DNA of 64,000 nucleotides from Osedax fenrisi (GCA_964019155.1 OZ025240.1:90785461-90849460); one strand, 5' to 3'. Shown: positions 1 to 12,667, numbered from the stretch's first letter. The notes: generated by a model from the sequence alone, not told the origin. Translations and numbers: made by a program.

Positions 1-1471
1 AATTTAAAAAATGAGTAAACCATTTATTGATTCTATCTTCGTTATTACTGGCTTTAATTATTCCTTTTTTGGTAGTTTTACGACCAGTTATATCATTGAT
101 TAGTTGCCAACATTTGGCATGTTGTCTTAATTTATTCGAATTTTCAATATCATAAACTGTTTTCTCGAGGTCATCACTTTCTATCTTATCATATGCTTCC
201 TGAGGTTTTCTCTTGGTTTCTTGAAACATTTCATACTTTTCTTCTGTATTTGATAATACATACTTTTTATAAGCTTCATTTACATTATCACGAGGTATTG
301 CAATATCTGGATGTCGAGATGGATTTTTATCAAGTTTTCGCTTCTTTGGTAATAGAGATTTACATGCTTCTTGATTTGCAAGAATAAAATTACCATATGT
401 TAAAGATATGTCTTTAATTTCATCTTCATTGGAAATATTAAGTTGGTTATATCTCTTTGTAACTATGTCACTGTATTTTGTAGCTATGTTTTTATTCTTA
501 AGTACTGACCAGTTATACATTGGTATTGCATTTTTCTTCTTTTGTGATCTAAAACTTAATTTAATTTTGGAATTCAGAATTCTATGGTCAGAACCTATAC
601 TGCTAAAACTATTATATGCTTCACAGTTTATAGAACTATTTCTCCATTTTGTACGTATCATTATATAATAAACTTGAGTCTTATTTCCGGTACAATCTGA
701 CATAAATGTCCATAGTTTTCCTTTTCTCTTTTTATAGTGAGTATTGGTTATTAATAGATCAGTTTCTTGTGCAAAGTCTTTACAAAGTTGTCCATTTAAA
801 TTTGTTTTATCATGATAAGAATGGATGGTTTCACTAGATGTGGCAAAATGAGCATTGAAATCTCCCATAACGATTAGAAGATTGTGTTTAGGTATAGAGA
901 CAGTTGCTTTCGTAAGTTCATCGTAGTGTCCTTGAGCATATTCACTTCCTTCACAGGGCGAGTAATGTATGATAATTGTAGACTTAGGATTTCCATGAAA
1001 GTTAACGATTAAAATACGATTATTCCATTTGACTATTGTTGTAAGTGAGTTTAAACTAGTTTTGTTCAATAATAAACCGATTCATCCGGATGAGGCATTA
1101 TTCTTGTTTCTCCAAGCTGATGTTGTAATCATAGTATATTCACCATATTTTTCAATCTTTGTTTCATCATCGTCGTGTACAATTTTATGATCGATTAAAC
1201 CAAGTATACTAATCTGAAATTTAGATGCCAATTCTGCTATTTCTTGTCTTTTTGTTGTTTTTCTTAATGTTCTGACGTTCATTGTTACTATATTTATATA
1301 CTGCTTGCAGCTGAGCAGTTTTATCGGAATGTCATTGATATCGAGTCTATCCCTTCCTTCCGGGTTTGGAGATAAACCGTCAAACTGATTTGTTGTTGTT
1401 GAAATCTCTCTAACATCCGATATATTATATTCAGGGACTTTAACCCTGGTGTTGTTTGGTTTTAATTGCAT
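1..1471 (-). pseudogene. APE-type endonuclease/RT polyprotein of an RTE-like LINE, partial, one in-frame TGA
   Basis: The frame opens at the ATG at 1471. Residues 1-129 contain TMNVRTL (about residues 63-69, the N-terminal endonuclease motif) and ILGLIDHKIVHDD. An in-frame TGA at 1084-1082 interrupts it, and the same frame then stays open to the window edge (about 360 more codons). It reads through IGLLLN, NFHGNPKS, IIHYSPCEGSEY, the metal-binding GDFNAH motif (849-866), and SDHR (581-592) near the catalytic end of the domain. A basic linker rich in Lys and Glu follows, with CWQLINDITGRK shortly before the edge. The TGA sits where related proteins have the second glycine of an S-G-G-[VI]-G motif, so a GGA to TGA change is the simplest explanation. 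The product would nick target DNA for target-primed reverse transcription. Plus-strand frames over 193-387 and 408-668 are antisense shadows. Confidence 0.85.
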
Positions 1472-1497
1472 AGTTGGGTTTTCTTGGCTAATATTTC

Positions 1498-1510
1498 AGT
1501 GGTCGCCACT
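1498..1510. other. Small hairpin in the LINE 5' leader
   Basis: AGTGG and CCACT form perfect 5-bp arms around TCG. The site lies just upstream (minus-strand sense) of the RTE-like ORF and is GC-rich compared with its surroundings. It probably marks the conserved 5' leader of the element; no function is shown. Confidence 0.4.
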
Positions 1511-1529
1511 CCTACTGATAAGGTATTAA

Positions 1530-2089
1530 TAGTAACATAACATATATTTTTTTAATTTGGGTCAATATTTTGCCAGCGTATTTTGTAAATTGTAACAAGG
1601 GAATATATAGGAGAATACCAAAAAAATATAAATATGTATATTTTTCACATTTAACTACAAACATGAAATTTTCACAATATATTAAAGTGTATAGTTCGTA
1701 TAAATAATGGTAATTGCATACAACAAATAACATTGTTTGTATAATATTTGTTTAATTTTTAATTTTAGTCAATTATTTGACTAAAAATTTATTTATATAT
1801 ATATATAGAAATATATTTTTTTTTTAAATTATCAAATAACTAATAGTGAAATTAAATATATTATATATAATATTGACTATATACTAATTTAATATATTAG
1901 AAGTAAATAGTATTTCAGAAAAATACTCATCGGTGTAATACAAATTTAAAGAATTATTATACTACTTTATCAACTTTTATTGACTTCTGATAAAATAACA
2001 TTGCATAATTTAATTAATTAATTAATACTATTAATAATACCAATTATATTTATATATTTATATATATATATATCTAAAGAAAATTCTGA
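1530..2089. other. AT-rich spacer between two LINEs
   Basis: Very AT-rich sequence with short (AT)n runs near 1793 and 2065. No coding signature was seen. The 5' end of the following LINE may lie inside it but cannot be placed. Confidence 0.6.
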
Positions 2090-2491
2090 ATTTCAATTAA
2101 TATCAAATATTATATATATAGTATCTGATAAAAATAAAAATATAGAAATAAATAAATTCCATAGAATAGGTAAATTTAATAAAAATGATATAAAACATTT
2201 ATCTAAAAATAGACCGATAAAAATTACACTTGATTCTGAAGAATAAAAATCAATATTAATCAAAATGCATATAAATTAAAAATGTCATCTTTTAATAAAA
2301 TAGGAATATCTATTGAATACAATATAGAATAGCTTACTTAAAAGAGAGAATGTTTTAAAATAGCTAAAGCTAAATATACATTATATACTATTTGTAAAGT
2401 TCAATTTATAAACAATGAATTTAAATTAATATGTAATAATACAGATAACAAAATCTATAATACAATAACACAATTTTATAAATATAAATGA
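2090..2491 (+). pseudogene. LINE ORF1 protein remnant
   Basis: Conceptual translation with gaps gives FHRIGKFNKN, then RPIKITLDSEE (about 2209-2245), a stop, and a later IAKAKYTLYTICKVQF stretch ending at a TGA at 2489-2491. The order R-[IV]-G-K ... R-P-I-K-[IV] ... followed by a degraded D-L-T-x-E-E-R-like segment is typical of the C-terminal half of ORF1 proteins in CR1/Jockey-like elements, which bind RNA in the retrotransposition particle. At least three stops interrupt it (TAA, TAG and TAA near 2245-2342). No zinc knuckles were seen. The family match is from memory and moderate. Confidence 0.6.
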
Positions 2492-2546
2492 ATCTTTTAA
2501 ATATAGATGAATATAATGAAATACATTATAAAGACCCAGCCGATCA

Positions 2547-3306
2547 ATGATATTATTAAATATACGAACATTTAATACAAATATAAATAAATTATTAATA
2601 TGTATCGATAACTTGACCCATAAACCTGCTATTATTATATTAACTGAAACTTGGCTTACAGATAAAGATTACCCAAACTTATATATTTCCCTAATTATAT
2701 TATTTTTATAAAAAATAGAATATTATCCAATAAAAATAGAGGTGGAGGTGTACATATATTAGTTAGTAAACTGATAGAATGGTGCATCATTAAATACATA
2801 TCTAGTTCTATAAAGGATTATATTGATATTATATTAACATAATTATTATTTCTAATGATTTCAAAATTATATCATCTGTTTACAGGTCACCTGATTATAA
2901 TGGAAATGCTTTTATTAATTTATTGTTTAACCTATTTCATAAATATATAAATAGAGAAATGTATATTTGTGGTGATTATAATATTAATTTATTAAATAAT
3001 ACTGTATTATCTAACTTATTAAAAAATATATTGATCCAATTAGGTATATCCAATATAATTGATATGCCCATAAGTATAACCAAAAATTCACATAATTATA
3101 TTCTATTTGTTAAAAGAAAGGCTCAATATAAATATTCACGTAATATTAATGATTTAAATTTACATAATCTAAAACTAGAACTAGGTACAATACATTGGAA
3201 TACCATTTTAAATAATCAAAATTGTTGTAAACTATACAATACATTTATTGATATATTAACTAATAGTATTAATAAGCACAATCCTTTTGTTAAAAAAAGA
3301 TTTTAA
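2547..3306 (+). pseudogene. LINE APE-type endonuclease remnant
   Basis: The segment starts at the ATG at 2547 with LLNIRTFNTNINKL, matching the N-x-R-[ST] opening motif, and continues to AIIILTETWLTD, where T-E-T-W carries the catalytic glutamate. A frame break follows near 2700. NRGGGVHILVSK (about 2734-2769), then IISSVYRSPDYNG and CGDYNINLL (from about 2968), supply the remaining endonuclease motifs; GDYN replaces the usual GDFN. The last open piece (2923-3306) ends in KKRF. The protein would have cut target DNA to prime reverse transcription. Two or more frameshifts and stops make it non-functional. Confidence 0.8.
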
Positions 3307-4885
3307 TTGAATCACAATTTTAATCCATGGCTAAATAATAAATTAAAAAAAGCATTAAAAAAAATAAATTATATACAAAATATAAAATAAACAATTCTCC
3401 TTGTCTATTTGGTTAATATAAAAAATTAAAAAATTAAATTAATACAAATATTAAAATTAAAAAAAATAATTACTTTACAAATCTTTTTGCTGCAAATACA
3501 CAATAAGAAAATTAAAAATCATAAATAAAATAATGAAACCTGCAGACTCGGATTATCCAAAACTTTTATAGATAATAATATTAAAATGAGTTAAAGGTAC
3601 GAACAATGTAATGCATTTAATGAATACTTTTCGAGCATTGGAAGTACAATAAATAATTCAATTATTAATATAAATAAAAATGATTTTAAAGAATTTGTTT
3701 CTAATTATTTTAATAGTTTTTATTTTTTACCAATTGACAATGATGAAATAATTAAAGTGACTAAGGATATTAAATCAAAAAGATCATTAGAAATAAATAA
3801 TCATGACATTAACTTAATAAAAGATATTATTCAATATATTTTTGAACCATTAAAAAATATATTTAATTTAACTATCCAAACAAATAAAGTTCCTGCCAAT
3901 ATGAACATTACAATTATTAAACCTTCATATAAAACTAATGATAAACAACAAATATCCAATTACAGGCCAATGTCATTACTACCACAAATATCTAACATTT
4001 TTGAAAAAATATTTTTAATAGATTATCAAATAAATATTTAATCATAATATTATTAATAAAAATCAATATGGTTTTGTTCCCAGATCAAATACAACAATAT
4101 CATTATAAAATATTCAGAATATCATTTTACATTAACTATCTCAAAAAAAAAGTAGCTACGATATTCTTAGATCTCAAGAAAGTATTTTATGTAGTTGATC
4201 ATGATATTTTACTTGTTAAATTAGAATGTATAGGGTTGAGAGGTGATACAAATTTATTTATTAAAAGTTATCTCGAAAATAGAAATATTATAATACGAAT
4301 TGATAATACTCTATAGAGTATATCATCTAGAAATATTATTAGATATGAGTGCCACAAGGATCTGTTATATGACCTCTACTATTTAGTATGTTTATAAATG
4401 ACATATCCAATATTTGTATGAAAATAATAATGAAAAAGTAAATAATAATAATATCAATGTATATGCAGATAATATATATAACTATATTTGCTGAAAATGA
4501 TACATTATTAACATATTATTTGCAATATTACATGGATAAGTTAAAAAAAATGGTTTGATATAAATAAATAAGCTAAATATTTAAGAAACTAAAATATTGA
4601 CATATATAAATTCTGCTATATTAAAAGATATACAAATCGATAACATGAAAATTGATATAGTTAATAATTATAAATTTCTTGGGATCTACTTAGATTCTCA
4701 AATGACCTATAAAAAACACATCAATTATTTATCGAATAATCTGTCAACAATTATATATACTATAAAAAAATATATTTTTTAGATACAAAAAATTAAATGT
4801 TGTTATATAATTCGTTCTATTTATCTAATTTATCATATGGGATTGAAGTATGGTTAAATAATTATCAATCAAATATTAAAAAATA
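3307..4885 (+). pseudogene. LINE reverse transcriptase remnant
   Basis: After a linker (FNPWLNNKLKKALKK near 3320; CNAFNEYFSSIGSTI near 3610), RT motifs appear in order. They are ISNYRPMSLLPQISNIFEKI (3955-4014), a degraded NQYGFVPRSNTT (4062-4097), then VATIFLDLKKVF containing the first catalytic aspartate. PQGSVI-stop-PLLFSMFIND follows (TGA at 4370-4372 in place of the second conserved glycine), then YADN at 4462-4473, in which the second catalytic Asp is Asn, and FLGIYLDSQMTYKKH (from about 4675). The last recognisable piece is LSYGIEVW near 4840. Frameshifts (for example a lost G before PQGS) and several stops occur. It is inactive by sequence. Confidence 0.85.
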
Positions 4886-5990
4886 AGATTTTTACAGAAT
4901 AATGATAAAGAATATGACTTTCTTATATCTATACTTAAATCATTCCAAAGTCTTGGTCCGAATGTAATTAAGGTATTATTCATATAATTATATTTAAAAT
5001 AAGGTTGAATAACATCACAGTTACTCTTAGTATTAAATATTTTTTTAGATGTCAATGTAAAATGATTTAAAATAATAGGATGGCACAATTTATTGAATAT
5101 TTTATACATGTAAATGCAAGTCTTATACTTACAAATATCATATAAAGATAATATTTTATTTTTCTTAAATAAAGAAACAGTTGAAAAATCATTTGGTTTA
5201 TTACAAATTATTTTCAATATCTTTTTTTGAATTAAATATATGCTATTTAAGTTTGATACATAACCATGACCCCATATTTGTATACAGTAAATTAAATGTG
5301 GATAAAATTAAGCATAGTATAGTTTGAACATGGCAGATGTATTTACAAAGTATGAAACATTTTTTATGATCCATACAATTTTTAATAATTTATTTTTAAG
5401 ATAAACCTAATGACATTTCAATTTAAACAAGTATCTAGATTTATTCCAAGAAATTTTGTAGAAGTTACTTGAGATAAAATTGTATTATCTATATTTATAT
5501 TAAATATTATATCATTTTTAAATGACATACAATGCGTTTTATCTATATTTATGGATAATTTATTAAGTTTAGACCATAGAAAAATGTCATCACATGCTGA
5601 CTGTAATTTATAATTTAGATTATTAGATGATTTATCACTAATAATTACATTAGTATCATCAGCAAATAATATGAATTTATTTTCTGGAGAACATAATATC
5701 ATATCATTAATAAATATAGAAAAAAGTAATGGTCCAAGAATAGAACCTTGGGGTACACCATAACAAATAGTATATATATATCAGATTTAAATGATTTATT
5801 AAAAATATACATTAAAGGAACTATAATAGATGATGATATTGATTGAATAAGTTTCATGGATATGTCAAGTTCATCTCGAGAAACTTTAGGTTTAAAATTA
5901 GTAATGGCTAAATAAATTTCACTAGCTGATATAGTAGATAACACCATAGAATTAAAATGTCGATTATTTAAATAATCAAGAAATGATTTG
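4876..5990 (-). pseudogene. LINE reverse transcriptase fragment, internally deleted, inverted against its neighbour
   Basis: Read on the minus strand from 5990: NKSFLDYLNNRHFNS and ISASEIYLAITNFKPKVS (RT N-terminal region), then IFNKSFKS. A jump at a TATATATATA tract near 5780 follows, after which YGVPQGSILGPLLFSIFIND appears. The catalytic FADD lies at 5655-5666, followed by KFLGINLDT. A TGA, probably from a Trp codon, and a slip follow near 5420, then a TAA in the YYA-stop-FYPHLIYCIQIWG segment (about 5307-5257). The C-terminal piece at 5217-4876 ends FCKNLIF-stop. Roughly a hundred residues between the finger and palm motifs are missing, presumably by deletion at the AT tract. The 5' end abuts (AT)n at 5991-6016 and the 3' end meets the truncated LINE on the other strand. 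Confidence 0.85.
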
Positions 5991-6492
5991 TTATATATAT
6001 ATATATATATATATATGTATTACCAACATAGTGTCATGAATATCATATCCATAGAAACTGGAATGAGATTTTATGATCTAGAAAATAAATCCACTCTTAC
6101 CGAGATCGGAAATAATAAAAGTGTCCGTTAATTAAATTATACTAATTATACTATGAATATAAAATAAGCAAAATAACGAATACCAAAATAAGGTGAAGGC
6201 TTTATAAATTGTAGGGATATAGAAAATAAGAAATTTTAGGAAATAAAAATATAATTTAGGATAGTTTGAATATGTTTTAAATTCACTATTCCTATATGTA
6301 TTTCATATTAATACATTTTTAATTATTTATTTCAATACAATATAGTATCGTTATATGTTAATATTAATAATAGTAATAATAATACTAATAATAATTATAA
6401 TATTACTGTCATAATTATATTGTGCACTTAATTATCAAACTTTAGCAATTAAAGCGATTAAAAATATATATAAAAAATACTATATTTATAGA

Positions 6493-6530
<38 letters not shown>

Positions 6531-6590
6531 TTATAATTATTTATAATGAAAATAAATTGTTAACATTAAATAAACCATAATAATATATAA
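5991..6590. other. AT-rich spacer with (AT)n microsatellites
   Basis: Contains (AT)n at 5991-6016 and 6499-6528. No coding or RNA signature was seen. Confidence 0.6.
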
Positions 6591-6749
6591 ATTAAAAAGA
6601 TACTAGCGTCAAGGGGATGTGATACATCTACAGAATACGATACAAATAAAAACGAGTATGTTCTATTAGTGTACAATACACTTAGAGAATATGTTACTGA
6701 TTTTCCAAGTAGTCCTGTAGGATGTTATAATCATCTATCATATCGTTAG
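6591..6749 (+). other. ORF-like island of 52 codons, unknown
   Basis: An open frame without a start codon runs from just after a TAA (6588-6590) to a TAG at 6747-6749. It reads ...SRGCDTSTEYDTNKNEY then LLVYNTLREY and FPSSPVGCYNH. The stretch is richer in G/C and less repetitive than everything around it, and its amino-acid mix looks protein-like instead of Ile/Asn/Lys low complexity. It might be a terminal exon or an unrecognised element remnant. No family is recognised, and the upstream acceptor (AAAAAG) lacks a clear polypyrimidine tract. Confidence 0.25.
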
Positions 6750-6897
6750 TTTAATTACACTTTTAACTATATATTTATTTACATATATAATATAAACATA
6801 TATTATATATTATATAATATATATATATATATCCTATATTCAATAGTATTGAATAATTGTATAGTAAATAATTATAATAACTATTAAATTAGTATTC

Positions 6898-7087
<190 letters not shown>

Positions 7088-8634
7088 TAATATTATTAAT
7101 ATAATACATTAAATTACAATCTACAATTCATTGTGTGATAAAATAAATAATATAACTAAAGTTCAGAATAATACAAATATTAAAAGTAATAATAAAATAT
7201 ATAATAAATTGTATAATATATGGCTTTGATAAATAAATTAATAAATAAACAACAACATATAGTAAGAACACATTTAAAATAAAATATCATAATATTTAAA
7301 TTAAAGTTTCAATTTTATAAGATAGATCTTAATTCTTCTTCTAAAAAATATATGATATTTAATTATAATCAATTGCTTTCGAAGTGAATTCTAAGATATA
7401 GAGAATATTTCTCACACGAAATTAACTCAACTTATTCTAGACTTATCTATTATAATTCTATTGTTCTTTATAATCAAGTTTATTCTCAATGAAAAGACCA
7501 TGACACCTATATTATTGTATATGTTGTATCTTAGTACCATTTTTAATAATATTAAATATATAATTATATGTATATTTATAACGTTAAAAATACATTTTTA
7601 TAGTTTAAATTAAACTATTAGCCTAAACCCAATTATTTAACTTTTGAATTTCGGAATTCATGATATAATTTAAATTACTGTGTGAATCACTATTACAAAT
7701 TATATTTGTATCATATACAAATAATATTAATTTGAAATAATTATAAATTAAAAATTACAGGGTTTACAATTACCGGATTCACCATTCTATTCAATATATT
7801 CTGTTTTATTAATAACGTAACTTTTAAATAATGAAAGTGCCAAACTTCGTATATAATAATTTATTTTGCGAATATAATATCATAATGTTATGTATCGATA
7901 ATAACTTCTAGATTAATTGAAACATTTGCATATTTTCTGGTTGTTTAAGACTGCAGTTTCACATAAATATATAAATGCATCGTATATATATACATTTTTA
8001 AAACTATACAGAGAATCACTAAGTATATCATATTTACTTAGTAATACGGATAATCTTAATATTCATTTTATTTGTATTTAAAATAGTTTAGAAAACTGCG
8101 AGAGCATGATGATTGTTTAAAAGTTTGATAAATAACTCTTAGATACCAGATTTTTAAATATGTATATTTTATTTATTTGTTATATCATCTAGAAATCTAT
8201 CAGAATATTAATTAAAAAGTATTTCTATAATAATAATTATATCATCCTTTATCTGTTTGATATTAACTATAGTTATATACTAGTATATATACTAAAACCT
8301 ATAGTATTTATAACTTACTTGTTAAGTCTATTTCCTATTACATTAATATTTTCATTTTCACGAGTTGGAAATAAGACTAATTAATTATTATTAGTAGTTG
8401 TTGAATTTATTACGAATATATATGGTTAACATCTTAGAATAAAAATAAATATTAATGTCCTAGTAGCATGTCCTATTGTTAATTATAGTATAATCTATTC
8501 TGTAAAATATAATTCATTATATGTAATGTTATTTAATTATTAATTCTTACCAACAGTTAATAATCATAAATATATAAATTTATTTAAGTTATTATTATTT
8601 TTATTATAATCACTATAATAACGTAGTGTCTATT

Positions 8635-8666
8635 GTAATTTCGTTATTTCGTAATTTCGTTATTTC
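8635..8666. repeat. Four-copy 8-bp tandem repeat
   Basis: GTAATTTC and GTTATTTC alternate, two copies each, giving an exact 16-bp unit repeated twice. A partial GTTTC follows. Confidence 0.9.
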
Positions 8667-8971
8667 GTTTCATCGGTTATGGCATCCATATTTTAACGAG
8701 AGACGATAATTTATTTATATACAATTAAATAAGATTACTTCTAATTAGTATTTTAAGACCTATGGTATTGAACCGTACAGCGTTGGTAATGTATATGTTA
8801 TTAAATAATTATGAATATATATATATATTAATTAATATACAATATAATCAAAAAAAATGTAACCCGTGTTAAATACATTATTTATTAAGATATGTGTTGG
8901 GAACATTGCATAGGAAGTAAATGTAATAATGAAACATATGAAATGAATTCAGGTTATTTAATTATATAATG

Positions 8972-9006
<35 letters not shown>

Positions 9007-10409
9007 ATTATCAGATGTAGGTGTAAACCCGGGTTTTGTAGAGTCTAACGTTTATCGATACAATTATCCTTAATTGTAAAGTAAGTCCAAATAAACTATA
9101 TAAATAAAAGATAATAAAATATCAATTGACTTCCTGTTTACATAGATACAATACAATGAATAAATTAGAAAATAATATAAATTGTTTGAATTTTCCATAC
9201 AATTATGAAATCATAATTTAATTATTTATATATATATAATAACTAAATTATATAACTAAAATAAATAAAATGAATGACTAAAATAAAAATATATATAAAA
9301 TAGTTTAAATGAAATATAAAAAGAATAACACAGAATATAAAGTAAATTCAGAATAATCGTAACAAAACGTTATATACAATTTTTTATTTATATTATATTT
9401 TTATTTTTTGTTTTAAAGAACATTTTATAATGTAAGAATAAATTATTTTTTAAAACTATAATTTAATTGTTACATAAATGTCAATAAGAAGAATGAAAAT
9501 AATGAACTAAATAAAAAAAAAATTAAAGATTTAATAAAATATGTTTATGTTATTAACAATAAATTCAATTAATATTATAAGTCAGGAAGGAAAATAAAAT
9601 AGATATAAATAAAAAATGTTAACAAAAAAATACCAAATGGTATTTAATTTTTTTAATTTTTACATAAACGTAAAAAAGTAAAAAGAACCAAAACAAGGAA
9701 GTAAATTCAAATATAAAATATAAAAGTTCAGTAAAATAATAATATTAATGCCAGTAAAATTAAACATGAAATGGTATTACATTTTTTTTTAATTTTTATA
9801 TAAACGTCAATATATTCTTATATTATATATTTATATATATCATAAATGAAATTTACATAATATTGACTTAAATAAACATAATATATAGTGTATGTAGGAG
9901 TATTAAGTTGATTATTTTAAATAGATATAAAAATTCTATATATTTACATACCATTATAACATAAATAAAACAATATACTTTTAATTATGGCAATTTATTT
10001 AATAAGTGAGTACTATATATTGTTAAATGATTTTTGTAATGATACGATTATTTTTATGATATATATCAAGTACATACACATATACATTAAATGGCAAGCT
10101 TCAATGATAGTTTGTATGTTAAAAAGATAGTGATTAACTCGATAACTGTTGACAGGGAGATCACATAATTTAAACTAATATTTATGCATATACGTATATA
10201 GGTTCCTTTATAAATTCATTAATAATACAATTATATAATTAAAACTTTATATATATATATATTAAAATTATATATCTATATATATATATATATATATATA
10301 TATCGGAATATTCAATAATATGATACATAGCAATCTTTATATTTTGTATATAAAACATACGTTTTATAAATATATAATCTTACAATGACTAGAATAACAA
10401 AGTACTGAG

Positions 10410-10434
10410 TAGGTACCTATAGGTACTATAGTAC
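10410..10434. other. Three overlapping perfect palindromes
   Basis: TAGGTACCTA (10410-10419), GTACCTATAGGTAC (10413-10426) and GTACTATAGTAC (10423-10434) are each exact palindromes and overlap one another, all built on GTAC ends. This could extrude as alternative cruciforms or be a mutated short repeat. No associated gene is visible. Confidence 0.85.
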
Positions 10435-11146
10435 TACTTGTGAGATATAACAATATAATTTGACATACTATGGATATATACACTTTAGGGTATATGTAGT
10501 AGAGTAGGTGCAGTGCAGAGCTCTTCTAATATCATCTAATATACGTATCTTAAACTATTTATTTTTAATTTATATATTAACTATAATATTATATTATTAT
10601 TATTATATATATATATATATATATACAATATTAACATATTACAATCATATCGCCATATAATACCCAATTTTCGAATTTCCGTTTCTTAGACAAATTCTGG
10701 AACCTACTATTGCTTAGAGTTTGATACAATTGAATTTATTTAAGGAAAATAAATCAAGTTATAATATACAGCTAAGTGTGCAGATGAGAGCCCTACAATG
10801 AACCTACTTTACAATATATACCATAAAGTATATATATATATCCATATTATGTCAAAGTATACTGTTATATCTCACATGTGCGCTCAATTATAAGATCCAT
10901 TACATACTTATCTCAAGGTGATCGGTTTATATGGAACCTTATTAAAATAGTTATCTTCTTATATCTTAAATCAAATAAAATCCCTTAAAATATGGAAGTT
11001 ATCTACTCAATCTCATCCCCTTCATAAGAGTATTGAATCCATACTATCTTATTCATCGTATATATCCTCCCTATATATATAATAGTATCGGTATATTCTA
11101 ATATATACATTTATACCATATACTTCGATGACGTTCAATTCTATTC

Positions 11147-11181
<35 letters not shown>

Positions 11182-11353
11182 CAAATATAGTGCACGATAA
11201 ATCAAATTATGTAAATATGGATCAGATATAAGATCATGGATTCTATCAAACTTCTTCTTTAATTCTCAGAATTTTCACTCCTCAACATCACATCAAATTA
11301 TCATCGTTATCCTCCTGTTATCATTAACAACCAACCCATACATCTATCCCCAT

Positions 11354-11355
<2 letters not shown>

Positions 11356-11401
<46 letters not shown>
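11356..11401. repeat. (AT)n microsatellite
   Basis: Uninterrupted TA dinucleotides of about 46 bp inside the C-rich block. Confidence 0.95.
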
Positions 11402-11402
<1 letters not shown>

Positions 11403-12623
11403 CGTCTTTTCTCGTATGTATTGCTATACATCCTAATTCGATAAATATACCTATACTCCCTTAAACCGCACTATATATGAATATTTTAAATATATATATA
11501 TATATATATATACTATTTTCTCTATTAATAATTATAGTACGACATCAATTAAATACTCTCTAAATTGTAATTTTAAAATTCGTTCACTGCTATATATATA
11601 TCACCTCACTCATTACAATCTATATCTCCCTCATTATCTATATCTCCCTCATATTCACCAGTCTTGCTAATACTAAACGTCCACTAACCTCGTTACATTA
11701 CAATATAAATATCTACCTAACTTTCACACACATATCATGCCTTAATTACCTACAACGTGGTATCAATTATATAGTTTCTAACTTTATGGAACTTCCTCCT
11801 GATCTACTAGATCTATAATTTGATATCCTTCCCTTATAACGCAACTGATATTTCCTTAATATAATATTAATACGTTTCACTTATTTTTATTCTCCGTAAA
11901 ATATTACTATTTTAGAAATTGTTTTAAATTATAGTTTATTTTAGTTATTTATTTATTGTTCTAATCCACTATTATCCATATTATATTATTATGTTTACCT
12001 ACAAATGATGATCTATTATACTGACTCCTATATAAGTATAAATAAACAAAAGTATTAAAAATAATATAATTATTAAAACAATAAAAAAAAATACAATTTA
12101 TTTAAATATCACTAATACTATAATAACATTACTGAAGTAATGCAATAGTATTTAATGAACGAATGTGTTATAATCAAATGTAATAATGTATAATATTTCA
12201 ATATTTATATGCAGTCTAATAAATATACATATTAAAATATATGTCATTAACATCTTAACAATTTATTTATATATTTTATATATCTATTATTAATACATAT
12301 TAATAAAAGCTATTTGTATATTATTGCTAATTATATTATGTAAATACATAATTATAAATTAGAGTATAGTTAACAAATTATAATATTAATACACTTAACA
12401 TACCCCTTATTGGGTATAATTTACATTAGGGATGCATTGAATATAATGTTATTACATATATATATATATAATATTTTATTAAATAGTTGAAGATTTTGAA
12501 TTATTCGAAAATAAATTAAATCTCAAATTTGAAAATGAAATGGTATTTATTAATATTATTATATTTCTAATTTAATAAAATAATTATTTAAAATTAAAAT
12601 TCGAAAATATATATTAAAATGAT

Positions 12624-12667
<44 letters not shown>

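Larger units (their letters stand above)
1..1512 (-). mobile_element. RTE-like LINE, 5' portion, runs off the left edge
   Basis: Read on the minus strand, this is the beginning of a non-LTR retrotransposon. A short leader (about 1472-1512) with a small hairpin precedes the ATG at 1471, followed by a long frame with an APE-type endonuclease and the linker that normally leads into reverse transcriptase. The RT domain itself would lie beyond position 1. The NFHGNP, GDFNAH and SDHRIL signatures and the 'DHKIVH' stretch resemble the RTE-type proteins often annotated 'craniofacial development protein 2-like'; that family assignment comes from memory of such proteins. Base composition is clearly less AT-rich than in the neighbouring LINE at 2090. 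The 5' boundary near 1512 is approximate. Confidence 0.85.
2090..4885 (+). mobile_element. Decayed CR1/Jockey-like LINE with ORF1, endonuclease and RT remnants, 3' end missing
   Basis: Three successive blocks on the plus strand give the usual order of a two-ORF non-LTR retrotransposon: an ORF1 C-terminal domain, an APE endonuclease, then reverse transcriptase with thumb and C-terminal parts. Many stops and frame slips show that it is dead. It stops abruptly near 4885, inside the RT C-terminal region, with no 3' UTR or tail, and abuts an RT fragment on the opposite strand. Composition is extremely AT-rich (7 G/C in the 60 bases from 2941), so it has been ameliorated or belongs to an AT-adapted family. 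Confidence 0.85.

Noticed and set aside
193..668. Two plus-strand ORFs (193-387 and 408-668)
   Set aside because: They are antisense to the continuous endonuclease frame of the RTE-like LINE on the minus strand.
9460..9830. Possible degenerate direct repeats around ACATAAACGT-like strings
   Set aside because: Similarity is short and AT-rich, spacing is irregular (191 and 138 bp), and it is not separable from low complexity.
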